This document shows, in pieces, positions 18,906-29,362 of a stretch of DNA of 64,000 nt (the first letter of the stretch is position 1; each line of letters begins with the position of its first letter). The notes under the pieces were generated by a model. That model had not been told where the DNA came from, did not search any database, and worked only from the letters and a program-made list of their open reading frames with translations. This DNA is from Pycnococcus provasolii (lineage: Eukaryota > Chlorophyta > Pseudoscourfieldiophyceae > Pseudoscourfieldiales > Pycnococcaceae), in assembly GCA_938743325.2 (NCBI GenBank), contig OW568888.1:310001-374000 (forward strand), read 5' to 3'. Position numbers and translations under genes: made by a program.

Positions 18906-19163
18906 ATGGCGTCAATCACGCTCGCGCCTCCTCGCACTATTGCGGAGAGGTACCTGCGTGGTGATTTATTGAATAGGTCATGTGTGGCGTACGAGGCGTT
19001 GCTTCAAGACGTCAAAGGACTGCACGGACACGACGTCAAGGAAGTCAGGCGGGAACGACGAATCATGAAACAACTTCCGGGCGGAGAAGATGCGCTAAAG
19101 CAGCTTGATGCGCGAGCACCGCCACCGCCACCTCCGCCAGTGCCAACATCGACTTCTTCCTAA
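18906..19163 (+). CDS. Small unknown protein (85 residues)
   Basis: From the ATG at 18906. The longer open frame upstream runs through the TTCGGGGTTT promoter motifs and is not credible protein. The sequence starts MASITLAPPRTIAERYLRG, contains a Cys (LLNRSCVAYEALL), a charged helix (DVKEVRRERRIMKQLPGG) and a poly-Pro tail. It may be a small organelle or complex subunit, but I do not recognise it. Confidence 0.5.
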   Translation: MASITLAPPRTIAERYLRGDLLNRSCVAYEALLQDVKGLHGHDVKEVRRERRIMKQLPGGEDALKQLDARAPPPPPPPVPTSTSS

Positions 19164-19378
19164 CATCGCTCATTCATTCATCATCCAGTAATCAAATACA
19201 GTTTGATTGACTTTGTCACATTCACCATCATCTCAAATTGTTGTGCATCATCAACATCGACGACTGATGTGCGTGTCACATCTATCTACTACTACCTATA
19301 GTCAGTCTATCCAAACACACAACAGTGAAGCACAAGTCTCGAGAACCAAAACGTTCGAATCTAATAATAAGGCTTACA

Positions 19379-21115
19379 TCATAGGGATTCCGTCACGCCC
19401 GTCACGGCATCGTCGCCCTTCTTCTTCGACAAACTAGTGGCTTCTTGCGAGTGCGAGTGTGCAACGGACATGTCCTCCAATCCTAGCGCAACGCAACGCT
19501 CGTGGTCGTGCCAAACCACGTGCCTCGGGATCGGTAGCTGGCCGAACGGTATCAAGTCTGCATACAGCTCATTCAGAGAATCCACAAATCGTAGGCGCGA
19601 ACCGTACAGGAGAGGCTCGAATAACGCCATCATGTTCCACGTCGCACGAAGTGTCGCTGTCGCATGAAGCACCCAAAGCGCACAGCAACGCGAACGGTGG
19701 TCGGGAGAAAGAGCCGCGTGGAACGAACGTAGAAACGATAGACTCGCGAACGGCGTGTCCGATCCCGCGTTGGCGTGGCAGTACAAAATGGCGTACTCCG
19801 TGTTCGCGACGCGCTCCATCTCGCGCGCGGCGTAGTCCAAAAAGCGCTCTCGGCTATCGGAGCCAATCGGCGCCGCGTGCGCGCCTACAACCAACACGAG
19901 AGGGCGGCCAACGAAGTCCTTGCCGCAGTCCGCGTGCATAATCTCCATCGCATCGATGTCGTCGAGATTCGACGAACGCGCACGCGCGATGCGAGCGTTG
20001 TACTGCGCAACGAGCGTGGCGTCGGCTGCACGCGATTCCGACGAAGGTTTCGGAGCCGGCTTGGGTTTCGCTGGTGCCGCGGCTGCGGTACCTCCACCGC
20101 CGGTAAGCCATGCCCACAGACCATCGCTCGTCGACGGAGACGACCCCCCTCCGTTTTGGCGCATCTCCTTGACCACACGTTCATCCGGCCCGGGTGTGCG
20201 TGCGCAGAAAGCTGTCGTAGCGTCACTGTCACTCTCCTCGAGCGTCGCCCTTCTCTCGTAAAAGAGGTCGTGCAACTCTCTGTCAAGTGCATTGGCGCTC
20301 TCCTGCTGTGAGTTTGCACTGGCCGGTGCGCGTGACGCTGGTCCGCTCTCAACACGTACGCGCCGCTCAGGTTCGTACGGCTCGCCGTGCTCGTTTCCCA
20401 TATCCGCGAGGCTCATGCGCCGGCTCGCAGCCTCCTCCTCTGCGTTTCTCGGGAAGTACAGAGGCGAAAGATCCTCGTAAGCTTGAAACATTCCCTTGTC
20501 GTTGATGCACAGTATAACCACGTCAAATTTTCCGCCGTGCTTCTCCAGGAACCGTCGTACCGTGCGCAGAGCGACTCGCGCGGCGTCTAACCTTGGAAAG
20601 GCGAGTGGCGTGGTGTGCACGCACCCAAAGACGATGGATCTTGCACCCACCTCGACAGCGGCGCCTAGACTCGAGCGGTAGCAGTGGCTGAGTGCCGTTT
20701 CCGCCGCTGTGGCATACTTGGCAAACCACCTCGGGCCGACTGTGTGAACGACCCAGGAAGCGTCGAGTTTGAATCCGGGTGTGACGGTCGCCTCGCCGAT
20801 TCTGAGATTTTCGAGTTCCGAGCACGCTGCTGCGAGTTCGGGGCCAGCTGCGAGGTGTATGTTATCTTCTCGCGTCCCTTCGTGAGCCGAGAAGTGTCTG
20901 TTGGTTGAGTTGACGACGGCTTGCACGTCCGGTGTTCTCCAAGGTAACGTGGGTCCGTCTTGCAGCTTTACGAGCGAGTTTATGGCGGGGTCGACGGAGA
21001 AGCCGGCGACGGGCGGCAAGTCGATGCTAACGGACGACGACGACGGAATCACGGAATCACGACGGGAACCACCAGGCAACTCACCAACGGCCGGTGCATT
21101 ATTGTCGGTGGACAT
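19379..21115 (-). CDS. GDAP2: GDAP2-like protein: macro domain plus CRAL-TRIO/Sec14-like domain
   Basis: 578 residues from the ATG at 21115. The macro domain spans about residues 40-215, with AVVNSTNRHFSA, LAAGPELAAACSEL, GEATVTPGFKL and VVHTVGPRW, followed by a strand containing SIVFGCVHT and the helix VALRTVRRFLEKHGG. The central 150 residues are disordered. A Sec14/CRAL-TRIO-like domain at about 395-545 has GRPLVLVVGAHA, LDYAAREMERVANTEYA and WNMMALFEPLLYGS. This domain order is that of ganglioside-induced differentiation-associated protein 2. Macro domains bind ADP-ribose; many GDAP2 proteins lack hydrolase activity. TGTAA on the minus strand touches the stop (19374-19378). Confidence 0.88.
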   Translation of the reverse strand: MSTDNNAPAVGELPGGSRRDSVIPSSSSVSIDLPPVAGFSVDPAINSLVKLQDGPTLPWRTPDVQAVVNSTNRHFSAHEGTREDNIHLAAGPELAAACSELENLRIGEATVTPGFKLDASWVVHTVGPRWFAKYATAAETALSHCYRSSLGAAVEVGARSIVFGCVHTTPLAFPRLDAARVALRTVRRFLEKHGGKFDVVILCINDKGMFQAYEDLSPLYFPRNAEEEAASRRMSLADMGNEHGEPYEPERRVRVESGPASRAPASANSQQESANALDRELHDLFYERRATLEESDSDATTAFCARTPGPDERVVKEMRQNGGGSSPSTSDGLWAWLTGGGGTAAAAPAKPKPAPKPSSESRAADATLVAQYNARIARARSSNLDDIDAMEIMHADCGKDFVGRPLVLVVGAHAAPIGSDSRERFLDYAAREMERVANTEYAILYCHANAGSDTPFASLSFLRSFHAALSPDHRSRCCALWVLHATATLRATWNMMALFEPLLYGSRLRFVDSLNELYADLIPFGQLPIPRHVVWHDHERCVALGLEDMSVAHSHSQEATSLSKKKGDDAVTGVTESL

Positions 21116-21216
21116 TACGACACAAGCAACCGGTGACTATGTTCTTTCTTACTGAAACCACCAAACCCAAAACCTGAATGAATCATCGACAAAACGTCGC
21201 ATCATTTCCCCTTGGG

Positions 21217-21292
21217 TTCGGGGTTTCTTTCGGGGTTTCGGGGTTTATTTCGGGGTTTATTTAGGGGTTTCGGGGTTTATTTCGGGGTTTCG
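21217..21292 (+). promoter_or_regulatory. Cluster of GGGGTTT (telo-box-like) motifs before UPF2
   Basis: Seven GGGGTTT copies, mostly in the context TTCGGGGTTT, occur within 80 bases and end about 75 bases before the UPF2 ATG. The same motif recurs before other genes in the window. Confidence 0.6.
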
Positions 21293-21369
21293 TGATTTTT
21301 TCATTTTTTTTTTTCAGTCTTGTCATTCGCAACATACACATTGATAGTCTATTGTTTTGTTCCGAATCA

Positions 21370-24300
21370 ATGGCGGACTCGACGACCTCCCATGGCGGCA
21401 GCGGCGGCGGTGGTGGTGGTGCGGGTGGTGCTGGTGCGGGTGGTGGTGGCAGAGGTCAGAATAACAATAATGCAGGTAGAGGTCGTGGAGGTCGTGGCAG
21501 AGGGAACCGAGGTCGCGGGAACCCGGGTCGTGGCGGCGCACACCATAATAACAATAGCGGGGACAACACCGGTGCTGGTGCTGGTGCTGGTAACGCCACA
21601 ACAATGGATGCCCCTCCTGGTATTGGTGTGCCGCCAATGCGAACAGCACCACACGGCGGAGGACGTGGCGACACCGCGAACCAATCTGGAAGAGGAAGAG
21701 CAGGAGCAGGAGCAGGAAGAGGCAGAGGAGCGGGACGGTCAGCGGCAGCAGCAGCAGCTGCCGCTGCAACGGCGTCAAGTGCACAGCAGCAACGCCAGCC
21801 AGCCAATCTGGGTGCTGCCGCCGGGAAAAAGCATCAGCAGCAAGAACCGCACCAACAACAGACTCAAAACAACAACAGACAGCGAAAATCTGCGAGCGCC
21901 GCGGAGGCGAAGAGAAAAGCGGAAGCCGAGCTAGAGGCGAAGAAGAGGGCGGAAGCAGAAGCTGCCGCAAAAGCCAAGGCGGACGCAGAAGCCAAGGCGG
22001 AGGCGGAGGCTGCTGCAGCCGCCGCAGCCGCCGCAGCCGCAAAGGAAAAGGAAAGGGCGGAGGCTCGACGCTTGCTTGAACTGCGCGCGAAGCTGCGTGC
22101 CGTGGCGAGCCAAAGCAGACCCACAAATGACGAACTTAAGTCGCTGGATGCATCCATCAAGAAGAACGCGGCTATCGTCAAGAAGCTGTCCGCAAGCTTC
22201 AGTGAGGAAGCTGCGCAGACGATTGTTAGCGATATCGGCAAGACCAATCAGGGCAAGTACGTGAGCGAGTGTGTTCAGGCACTGCTCGATGCGCCGCTTA
22301 AGCCCAAGGATGCACTGCCCATTGTCATCGTGGCGGTTGCTATGCATGCGCGGTATGCGGAGTTCCTGAGCTCGTTTGTTGACGGCATGGCCGCACTGAC
22401 GGCACCACCCGCAACGCCAAGTGCCGTGGTCATCAAACAGGCGCAGGTACAGGCTGCAAAAGATCCGACGGAGGCGGCGGCTGCGTGCGCGGCAGCCATC
22501 GCCGCGGCAACAGCCGAGGGTGTACGCCGCCGGGGCGCTCTGCGTGTGCTAGGTGAGCTTCTCCTCATCGGCGCTGTCGAGCCAAAGGCTGTGTATGCAC
22601 CCTTTCGTGCGTGTGCGGAAGCAGCCAGTGCTGTGGGTCGCCTCGCGTCTACAACCGCACTAGCGTCCACCGATGGAACGACGCAACCAATCTCGAATCC
22701 GAAGCTCGTTGAGGCGAAGGAGGCGGCGATGCAGTGTCTGCTTTCGGTGGCAAACTTTGCGAAAGCCTTTCGTGTGGAGATATTTGGCACGGAAAGTTCA
22801 CACGGCGATGATGGTGCGGACAGCGAGACGCTTTCCCCGCTTCCAGACGACGAACGACGTGTCTTCTGCGACGTGGCTAACGATGCGCTTGTGCAAGCGC
22901 TTGGCATTCTAGCTCCTATGCAGGAGGCGCTGTTCGCAGCGGAGCTCGCAGCGTGCCAGTCCATCAACACGAAGGGTGAGATGGGCGATGCGTTGTCGGC
23001 GGACGTCGCGCGAAAACGCAAGGAGGCTGACGCCGTGGCAAAGCCGGTTGGCCTGCTTGCGGAAAGTTTAGGCGTAGATCTTCCCAAGTGCGCTGGTATC
23101 ATGCCGACCTTCCACAGCACGCTGACTGGCACGCGACTAAACACATTCGCATCAACATCATCTGTGGAGGGATGGAGCATGGAACGGCTCGCAAAAGGAT
23201 TGGCGCCCATACCGAAGGATCAGCTTGCGGCCGAGGCTGCCGAGGATGCAGCCGCCGTGGCGGCAGCAGAGGCGGCGGAGGCGGAAGCGCTTGCCAAGGC
23301 ACAAATAGCGAGCCCTTGGGGTGCTGACGACGAGACGAAAAAGTTCTACACAGAGATTTTTGACCTGCGAGGACGTGTTCCAGCCACCCTGCTGGAAGGA
23401 GGGAGTGACGGCGGCGGCGCTGATGGTGGCGCCGACAACAGCGCGTCGTCGAGCGGTACTCAGGAAAAGGACGGAAAGGATGGCAAGAAGTCAGGAGGTG
23501 ACGCCGTCGACGCGCACTTCAACAAGCTGTGCAACGTGAACAGTCCATCGGGAGTAGACAAGTGGTGCATCGATTTCTGCAAGCTTGGATATTCCAAGGG
23601 AAATCGTCGTAGATTTGTGCGATTCGTCGTCACAGGTCCCTCGAATCGCAAGTTGCTCGAGAGCGAAAACATCGCGTATTTTGCACGTGCTGCCGCTATC
23701 CTTTCGGGTGCATTCAAGGATATCGGAGAACCACTTGCCGCATTTGTTGAGGAGGATCTCGGAGTGCTTCATGCACGCAAGGGTACGCTGGAGCACCATC
23801 TTCTTCCACGTCTGCGAAATGCCAAGCTGATGGGAGAACTCGTGAAGTTCGGTATTGCTCCGGCACAATCCGCATTCTCATCCATTCGTATTTTACTCGA
23901 AGATTTTGGAGGTCACGCTGTGGATGTGACATGCGCCTTGCTCGAGTCATGCGGCCAGTACCTCTACCGTACACCGGAAACACACGTGCGCATGAAGAAC
24001 TCGATTGACGTATTCTGGAGACTCGTCTGCTCGAAAGCTGCCGGATTGGGCGATCGGCAGACGGCTTTGGTGGAAAACGCATACTACGGCACCAAGGCTG
24101 CCGACGAGAGCTTTCGACGCATCGTGCCGAGTACAGCAAAGCGGCGGAAGCCCAAGCCAACTTTGTTGCTTTATGTCAGATGGTTGTTCGACACACAGCT
24201 TGCTCGACCGAAGGGCGTTGCGCGTGTGGTGAAGCAGCTGCGCAAGCTTCCGTGGGATGACGAGCCATGGATTGGTAAAGACGACGCTCAGACCTCACAC

Positions 24301-25271
24301 ACTGATCTTAGCGCCAAGGCGATGGCGGTGTCCAGCGTGCTTCGCTGTGTACACAAAGGGTGCGGCGGATCCTCGGAACAAATTGCGAGGGTTGCGTCTT
24401 TCGTCGGCAGCTTCAACAAAGTTCGCCCCGACTTTCGTGTACTTGTCATCGATGATTTACTCGAGGAGATTGCTGTTGGCCTTGCCAATAATGCGACGGA
24501 ACCAAAGCACCAGAAGCGCGTTGCGCACGTCCGGCTTCTTGCAGAGCTGTTCAACGCGCGACTCGTCGAGGCTGATGTGATAACATCCGTGCTGAAGTTC
24601 CTGCTAAATCCACCCGAACAGTACATTACTGACGAGGCGATGGTGGACTGCTTTCGCATTCGTCTTGTCTGTGCTCTCCTGGGAGGTTCGCATCGCGGCA
24701 TTGGCAGGAATGCGAAGGGCCGCTTGTTTCTCGACGAATTCATGCGATTCTTTCAGCGATTTATCTTGTGGAAGTCGGACGGCATCGCATCGATGTACAG
24801 TCCGCCACCGCCACCAAAGGAGCAGTTGTCGTCGATTGTCGAAGAGGATGGTGAGGAGGAGGAACGCGAGTCTGAAGCGCAAGACGTTGCAAAGCCAAAA
24901 GCTCCAGATTCGCGTGCAAATGCAAACGTTCGTGCCAGTTCGCTTCCGATGGACGTGGAGTTTGAGGTCGATGACATATTTCACAGCCTTGGCAACCGGC
25001 TGAAGTTTCGTCGTGCGAAGACGTTTTACGAAGCTCAGCAGGCTGTTGAACAGCTCGTGGGCAGCACAGAGGTTGCAGCGACAGCTGATGCCGGCGGCGG
25101 TGAAGACGATGATGTGGTGATCCAGGAGGAAGATTCGGGGGCAATGGCAGTGATGGATGATGGCAACGTCGATGTCGACGACGACGATGATGATGATGAC
25201 GACGATGACGAACAAGCTGCAGCAAAAGACACGAAGCAGGGCGTCACCAATGCATTTGATGATGTCGACGA

Positions 25272-25310
<39 letters not shown>

Positions 25311-25863
25311 CGACTATGACGACGATAGTGAAGAAGATGACGATGATGACGATGAGAGTGAAGATGACGAGAGTGACGACGATGACAGCGAGGACGATGT
25401 CAGTGACTCGGATGATGAAATGGGCGACGAGGCGCATGCAGCTCGAGCGGCGGAGGATGCATTTGCACGTGAATTAGCTACTCTGACGCTCTCTGGCAAT
25501 GATACTCGTCGTGGTATGTTTGACATGACGATGGATGCGGATGACATTGGCGCGCCCCCTGCTGCCGCCCCCAAGCCGAGTGCGGCTAACGTTGCGGCTA
25601 GCTCGAGCAACGACGAGCCGAAGGTGGCATTCAAGGTGATGGCTGGCGGTCAACGCGGTGCTGCCGGTAAGTTTCGGAACCGCGAAGTTCTCATTCCGGC
25701 AGATGTTAGCCTCGCGCGTCGTCGTTTGGACGCGCAGGAGGCTGATGAAGCCGAGCGGCGTGCTCTCAAGGCTGCGATATTGCGTAACGTCGATGAGCAG
25801 AACGCCGAGGAGGCGGAGGCTGCGGCTGCAAATCAACGAAGAAAGTTCCGCTGGGTTGGTTGA
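21370..25863 (+). CDS. UPF2: UPF2, nonsense-mediated decay factor
   Basis: 1,497 residues in one uninterrupted frame from the ATG at 21370. The N-terminus (about 15-115) is an RGG/GRG-rich, Asn-rich segment not typical of UPF2, then Ala/Lys-rich helices. Three MIF4G domains follow: about 230-340 and beyond, 711-890 (with FNKLCNVNSPSGVDKWC), and 945-1140 (with KQLRKLPWDDEPWIGKDDA and CALLGGSHRGIGRNAKG). A long Asp/Glu-rich region (about 1270-1360) precedes the C-terminal UPF1-binding segment (REVLIPADVSLARRRLDAQE). UPF2 bridges UPF3 and the UPF1 helicase during nonsense-mediated decay. TGTAA lies at 25904-25908. The RGG domain suggests direct RNA contact, which is inference. Confidence 0.92.
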
Positions 25864-25951
25864 AGTCTTTGTCAAGCATCGCTCATTTAGTTATGGAATG
25901 TATTGTAACCAAATCAGTAATAGAAAAGCTTTGTTCAGTATGAATTACACA

Positions 25952-26830
25952 TCATCCCCTGTGAGATGGACACGCGCTTTGGATGGCAGCGAGAAGCGTG
26001 TCGAGGTGTTCAGCGTCGTTGAACATGTGGAACGCGAGGCGAAGTGCATTTTCGGGCGAGCCGATTGGCCGCTCGTGATGACCCTCCGCGGCCATGCGTC
26101 CGAGCTGTTCGCTTCTCAAGAAGCCGTGAACACCAGTTCCGAGCATCTTCTTCGTGAATGGCTTGGGCCGTTCCAGGACCAGACATTGCCCTCAACGTCG
26201 TCGGAAACGGCAAAGGCGTCGTCGGCGTCGTCGAAGGTGCTCTGATCCTTCTTCTTCCATTTGAACTGGAACTTGAACGTTGCCGGAAGTCCCGAGCCAC
26301 TGAGCAACTCGCGAGTCGGGTTTGGCACCGCGACATGCGCGAACGTTCGTTGCGCAACCATTTGGACGTTCCGCAAGAGACCCTGCTGGTATTCAGACAT
26401 GCACGCGTCCCTTGCCGCCGACGTCCTCGTCGAGCGTTCCGTCCTCGGCTTCGCTCTCGTTGGCGCGGAATTGAAGTAGCAGAGCTGGAATACTTCGTTT
26501 CCATCAGACGACAGCTTTTTATGGAACGCTCCCTTGCGCTGAACAGCGGTGAGACGTCGCGCAACGTTCGGCATCGCAAGGCTGTACCCGTTGGCTTCCA
26601 CAGCCATCATCCATAGGTGGTCGAGGACGATACTTGGCTCGCGGTAGCGAGTATATCACATCTTCCTCGCGCTATCTGCGAAGCGGCGGCGACGTGGTCG
26701 TGGACGGCGTCCAAGTCTGGGTGTTGTTGTGCAGCGAGCAGGTCCAACGCGTATGCCAGTTCAGCGGCGATGGTGTACAGGTGTTTGGCTTCCTGTTTCT
26801 CGCGTTGGGCGTGTGTCCGACCGGGATCCC
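25952..26830 (-). CDS. Unresolved multi-exon minus-strand gene
   Basis: Three frames in tandem on the minus strand each look coding (high GC at third positions, no low complexity). From about 26820: EAKHLYTIAAELAYALDLL and so on, with no ATG, starting after a possible AAACAG acceptor. Next, 26610-26116 holds a 164-residue frame (KGAFHKKLSSDGNEVFQLCY, PNPTRELLSGSG). Last, to 25952: MLGTGVHGFLRSEQL to ALRLAFHMFNDAEHLDTLLA. A possible intron runs from CAA|GTATCG (about 26632) to GCTGTTCAG| (about 26540) and keeps frame. The junction into the last frame is not found, and 5' exons would lie antisense to the PrmA-like gene. The final helix weakly recalls class V aminotransferases; I would not name it. 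Confidence 0.4.
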
Positions 26831-26850
26831 GAGTTGTTTTTTTGTTTCAA

Positions 26851-26881
26851 TTGGGGTTTGTCCCCCCGTGATTGGGGTTTC
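26851..26881 (+). promoter_or_regulatory. Two TTGGGGTTT motifs before the PrmA-like gene
   Basis: ATTGGGGTTT occurs twice, 25 bases apart, ending about 38 bases before the ATG at 26918. Confidence 0.5.
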
Positions 26882-26917
26882 GTTTCCTTCTCCTCTCCCT
26901 GTTCATTTTTGACTTCT

Positions 26918-28216
26918 ATGGCGGCTGCGGCGGCTTCCATCCAAATGGCAAACATGTCAATAATGCGCTGGCACTGTAATAAAGTTCCCATGCGCTGTCC
27001 TCGATCTCGTGTCTTGTGTCGATCATCGTCATCGTCTGTGTCGTCATCTTCGTCATCTTCGTCTGTGTCGTCATCCCTCACGTACGTCGCTTATTCGTTT
27101 CTTTTATCAGGATCGCAATCTACCGTGTTCGCTGACGCGCTCATGGAGCTCGGCGCGGCGTCAGCAACCACGGAACCGGACGAAGAAGGTGCGCCCAGAA
27201 GCGCAGCGTCGCTCTTCCGAGCGGGATCCCTCGCGGGTGAGCGCGCATTCTACTACGTCGACGCAAGCACGCGACCCGTCGCGACGGAAGAGGCACTCGC
27301 GACGTGGAAAAAAGTGCGCGTCACGGCGCTCTTTCCCAAAAGCGCGCAAAGCGAAGTGCACGATACCGTCAAGACAGCGGCAACGTGGGCAGGGCTCGAC
27401 GGCGCCGAGTATGCGGGCGACAAACTGCCAGTAGACACGTCGCCGTCAATTGTGCACTACGCTGTCGCAGACGACGCGCTCGACGACTCGTGGATGACGC
27501 GGCTGGTTGGGAGCCTAAGCCCAATGAAAATTGACGAATTCACGACTGTCGTTCCCGTGAGCGCCGACGAGACTGCTTCACGGAAAGATGACGAGAACGA
27601 GAACCACATGACGCTTTATGTCGAACCTGGGTTTGCCTTTGGCACAGGTGACCATCCGACAACCGCGTTGTGCCTGCGTGCAATTCGTAAGCACTTGGAC
27701 GACAGCTACGCGAGCAAGCCCGTGACGATTCTAGACTACGGAGCAGGTACTGGCATCCTTGGCGTGGCGGCGCTCGAGCTACATCGCCGTCTTTCGCCTG
27801 AAAATCGTCATGCCGTGATGTTGGACATTGACCCGAATGCGGTGTCAGCGTGTGCGCTCACTGCGAACTTGAATGGTGTGCCAAGCTCCGAAGTTACGTC
27901 AAGCTTGTGCACGGAATCCGGCGCTGTCGACCCCGACGATGCGGCTAGTGCTCTCATCGATAGCGACGTCGGGCAATTTGACATCGTCGTTGCGAACGTG
28001 CTTCTGCCACCCCTTTTATCGCTCGCGCCGTACCTATGTTCGCGCGTCAAGCGCGACGGCGGTGTGCTGATCCTCAGCGGAATCCTTGCGGGCGACCAGG
28101 TGTCACAGCTCCGTGATGCATACGAAGCGCAAGGCCTTGTTTTCGTCGAGGAGCACACGCAGGCGAGTGAGTGTACTGGAAGCTCGATGTGGGCTTGCGT
28201 GGTCATGCGGCCATAG
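26918..28216 (+). CDS. PRMA: PrmA-like ribosomal protein L11 methyltransferase, organelle-targeted
   Basis: 432 residues from the ATG at 26918; the ATG at 26990 gives a cleaner targeting peptide (MRCPRSRVLCRSSSSS). The Ser/Arg-rich N-terminus suggests plastid or mitochondrial import. The catalytic domain has FAFGTGDHPTT at about 239 (family AFGTGxHPTT), the SAM-binding ILDYGAGTGILGVAAL at about 270, an acidic MLDIDPNAVSACALTAN and the PrmA motif VVANVLLPPL at about 358. PrmA trimethylates bacterial-type L11, so the likely substrate is organellar L11. TGTAA is at 28225-28229, nine bases past the stop, and the next gene converges at 28259. Confidence 0.85.
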   Translation: MAAAAASIQMANMSIMRWHCNKVPMRCPRSRVLCRSSSSSVSSSSSSSSVSSSLTYVAYSFLLSGSQSTVFADALMELGAASATTEPDEEGAPRSAASLFRAGSLAGERAFYYVDASTRPVATEEALATWKKVRVTALFPKSAQSEVHDTVKTAATWAGLDGAEYAGDKLPVDTSPSIVHYAVADDALDDSWMTRLVGSLSPMKIDEFTTVVPVSADETASRKDDENENHMTLYVEPGFAFGTGDHPTTALCLRAIRKHLDDSYASKPVTILDYGAGTGILGVAALELHRRLSPENRHAVMLDIDPNAVSACALTANLNGVPSSEVTSSLCTESGAVDPDDAASALIDSDVGQFDIVVANVLLPPLLSLAPYLCSRVKRDGGVLILSGILAGDQVSQLRDAYEAQGLVFVEEHTQASECTGSSMWACVVMRP

Positions 28217-28258
28217 CTTGAAGATGTAACCTTAGATTACTTTTCTCTCTCGATCTCG

Positions 28259-29362
28259 TTACACGATGTGAAGGTCTGTCCTGAAGCGCTCGGACGAGCG
28301 AGTATACACGTCGCCGTCACTGACGCAGAGATACACCTCCTGTTCTTCGCCGAAGCCCCAGCACACGATCATCCCGTCGCGACGAAGCGCTAGCGAGCTA
28401 TCGTCACCCGCCTTGATCGCGACGAAGTCACCGTTCACGCCTTCGGGAGGCGCCTGATTTGCGTCGTTATCTCCCCAAAATGCGATACTACCATCGCGCC
28501 GAAGCGCCATAGAGTGATAGTAACCCGCGGCGATGGCGACGAAGTCGCCAGGCACGCCTTGAGGAGGTGCCTGGCCGTAGTCGTTTTGTCCCCAGCACGC
28601 AATACTGCCGTCGCGTCGAAGCGCAATAGAGTGATAGTAACCCGCGGCGATGGCGACGAAGTCGCCAGGCACGCCTTCAGGAGGCGCCGAGCCGAATTCA
28701 TCTTCTCCCCAGCACACGATACTGCCGTCGCTTCGAATAGCTAGCGAGTGAAGGCCACCCGCAGCGATGGCGATGAAGTCGCCAGGCACGCCTTCAGGAG
28801 GTGCCTGGCCTTCGCCGTTTTCTCCCCAGCACACGATACTGCCGCCGCTTCGAATAGCTAGCGCGTGCCTGTGACCCGCGGCGATGGCGACGAAGTCACT
28901 GCCCTGGTCGTATCCCAGGTAACGCTGTAAGTATATCTGATCATCCCACCGCCACAGGCCGTTGTCGCCCCACCACGCGATACTGCCGTCACGTCGCAGT
29001 GCCATCGAGAAACATTCACCCGCGCTGACCGCGACGAAATCGCCAGGCACGCCTTCAGGAGGTGCTTCTTCGTCGGCGTTGCACCCAGTGCACGCGATAC
29101 TTCCGTTTTTCTGTATCAGCAACGAGTGTTCGTTTCCGCATGCGAGCATGACGTTTAGTCGCGCCGCTTGTTTGTTTTGTTCGTGACGTTTTTGAAGTCG
29201 GCGCGGTTTGTGTACGACGACGAGCCAGTTGAGCCATACGGCGACTGCGGCATCTCGCAGCAAGTCGCGTGACTGCGAACGTGTTAATACTCTCCTAAAA
29301 GTACGGGTCCCAGAAGCCACCAAAGGACATGATTGCATGGGCAAGCTGCGGCCTTCGGACAT
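28259..29362 (-). CDS. RCC1-type repeat protein 2 (39-residue units)
   Basis: 367 residues from the ATG at 29362. Like its paralogue at 11617-12696 it has a hydrophobic stretch (DAAVAVWLNWLVVV), a basic helix (HKPRRLQKRHEQNKQAARL) and about seven units of the form SLAIRSDGSIVCWG, GQAPPEGVPGDFVAIAAG. The third unit carries an insertion (WRWDDQIYLQRYLGYDQG). Two neighbouring units are nearly identical in DNA over 50 bases (around 28500-28560 and 28620-28680), a sign of recent unit duplication or conversion. The propeller fold is expected; ligand unknown. The stop codon overlaps a minus-strand TGTAA. Confidence 0.8.
   Translation of the reverse strand: MSEGRSLPMQSCPLVASGTRTFRRVLTRSQSRDLLRDAAVAVWLNWLVVVHKPRRLQKRHEQNKQAARLNVMLACGNEHSLLIQKNGSIACTGCNADEEAPPEGVPGDFVAVSAGECFSMALRRDGSIAWWGDNGLWRWDDQIYLQRYLGYDQGSDFVAIAAGHRHALAIRSGGSIVCWGENGEGQAPPEGVPGDFIAIAAGGLHSLAIRSDGSIVCWGEDEFGSAPPEGVPGDFVAIAAGYYHSIALRRDGSIACWGQNDYGQAPPQGVPGDFVAIAAGYYHSMALRRDGSIAFWGDNDANQAPPEGVNGDFVAIKAGDDSSLALRRDGMIVCWGFGEEQEVYLCVSDGDVYTRSSERFRTDLHIV

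Noticed and set aside
21323-22347. Long minus-strand frames opposite the N-terminal part of UPF2
   Set aside because: Mirror of the RGG/Ala-rich codons of UPF2; high-GC third positions keep the antisense frame open.
25140-25400. GAC/GAT repeat as a possible microsatellite insertion
   Set aside because: In frame as the acidic region that normally separates UPF2's MIF4G domains from the UPF1-binding end.
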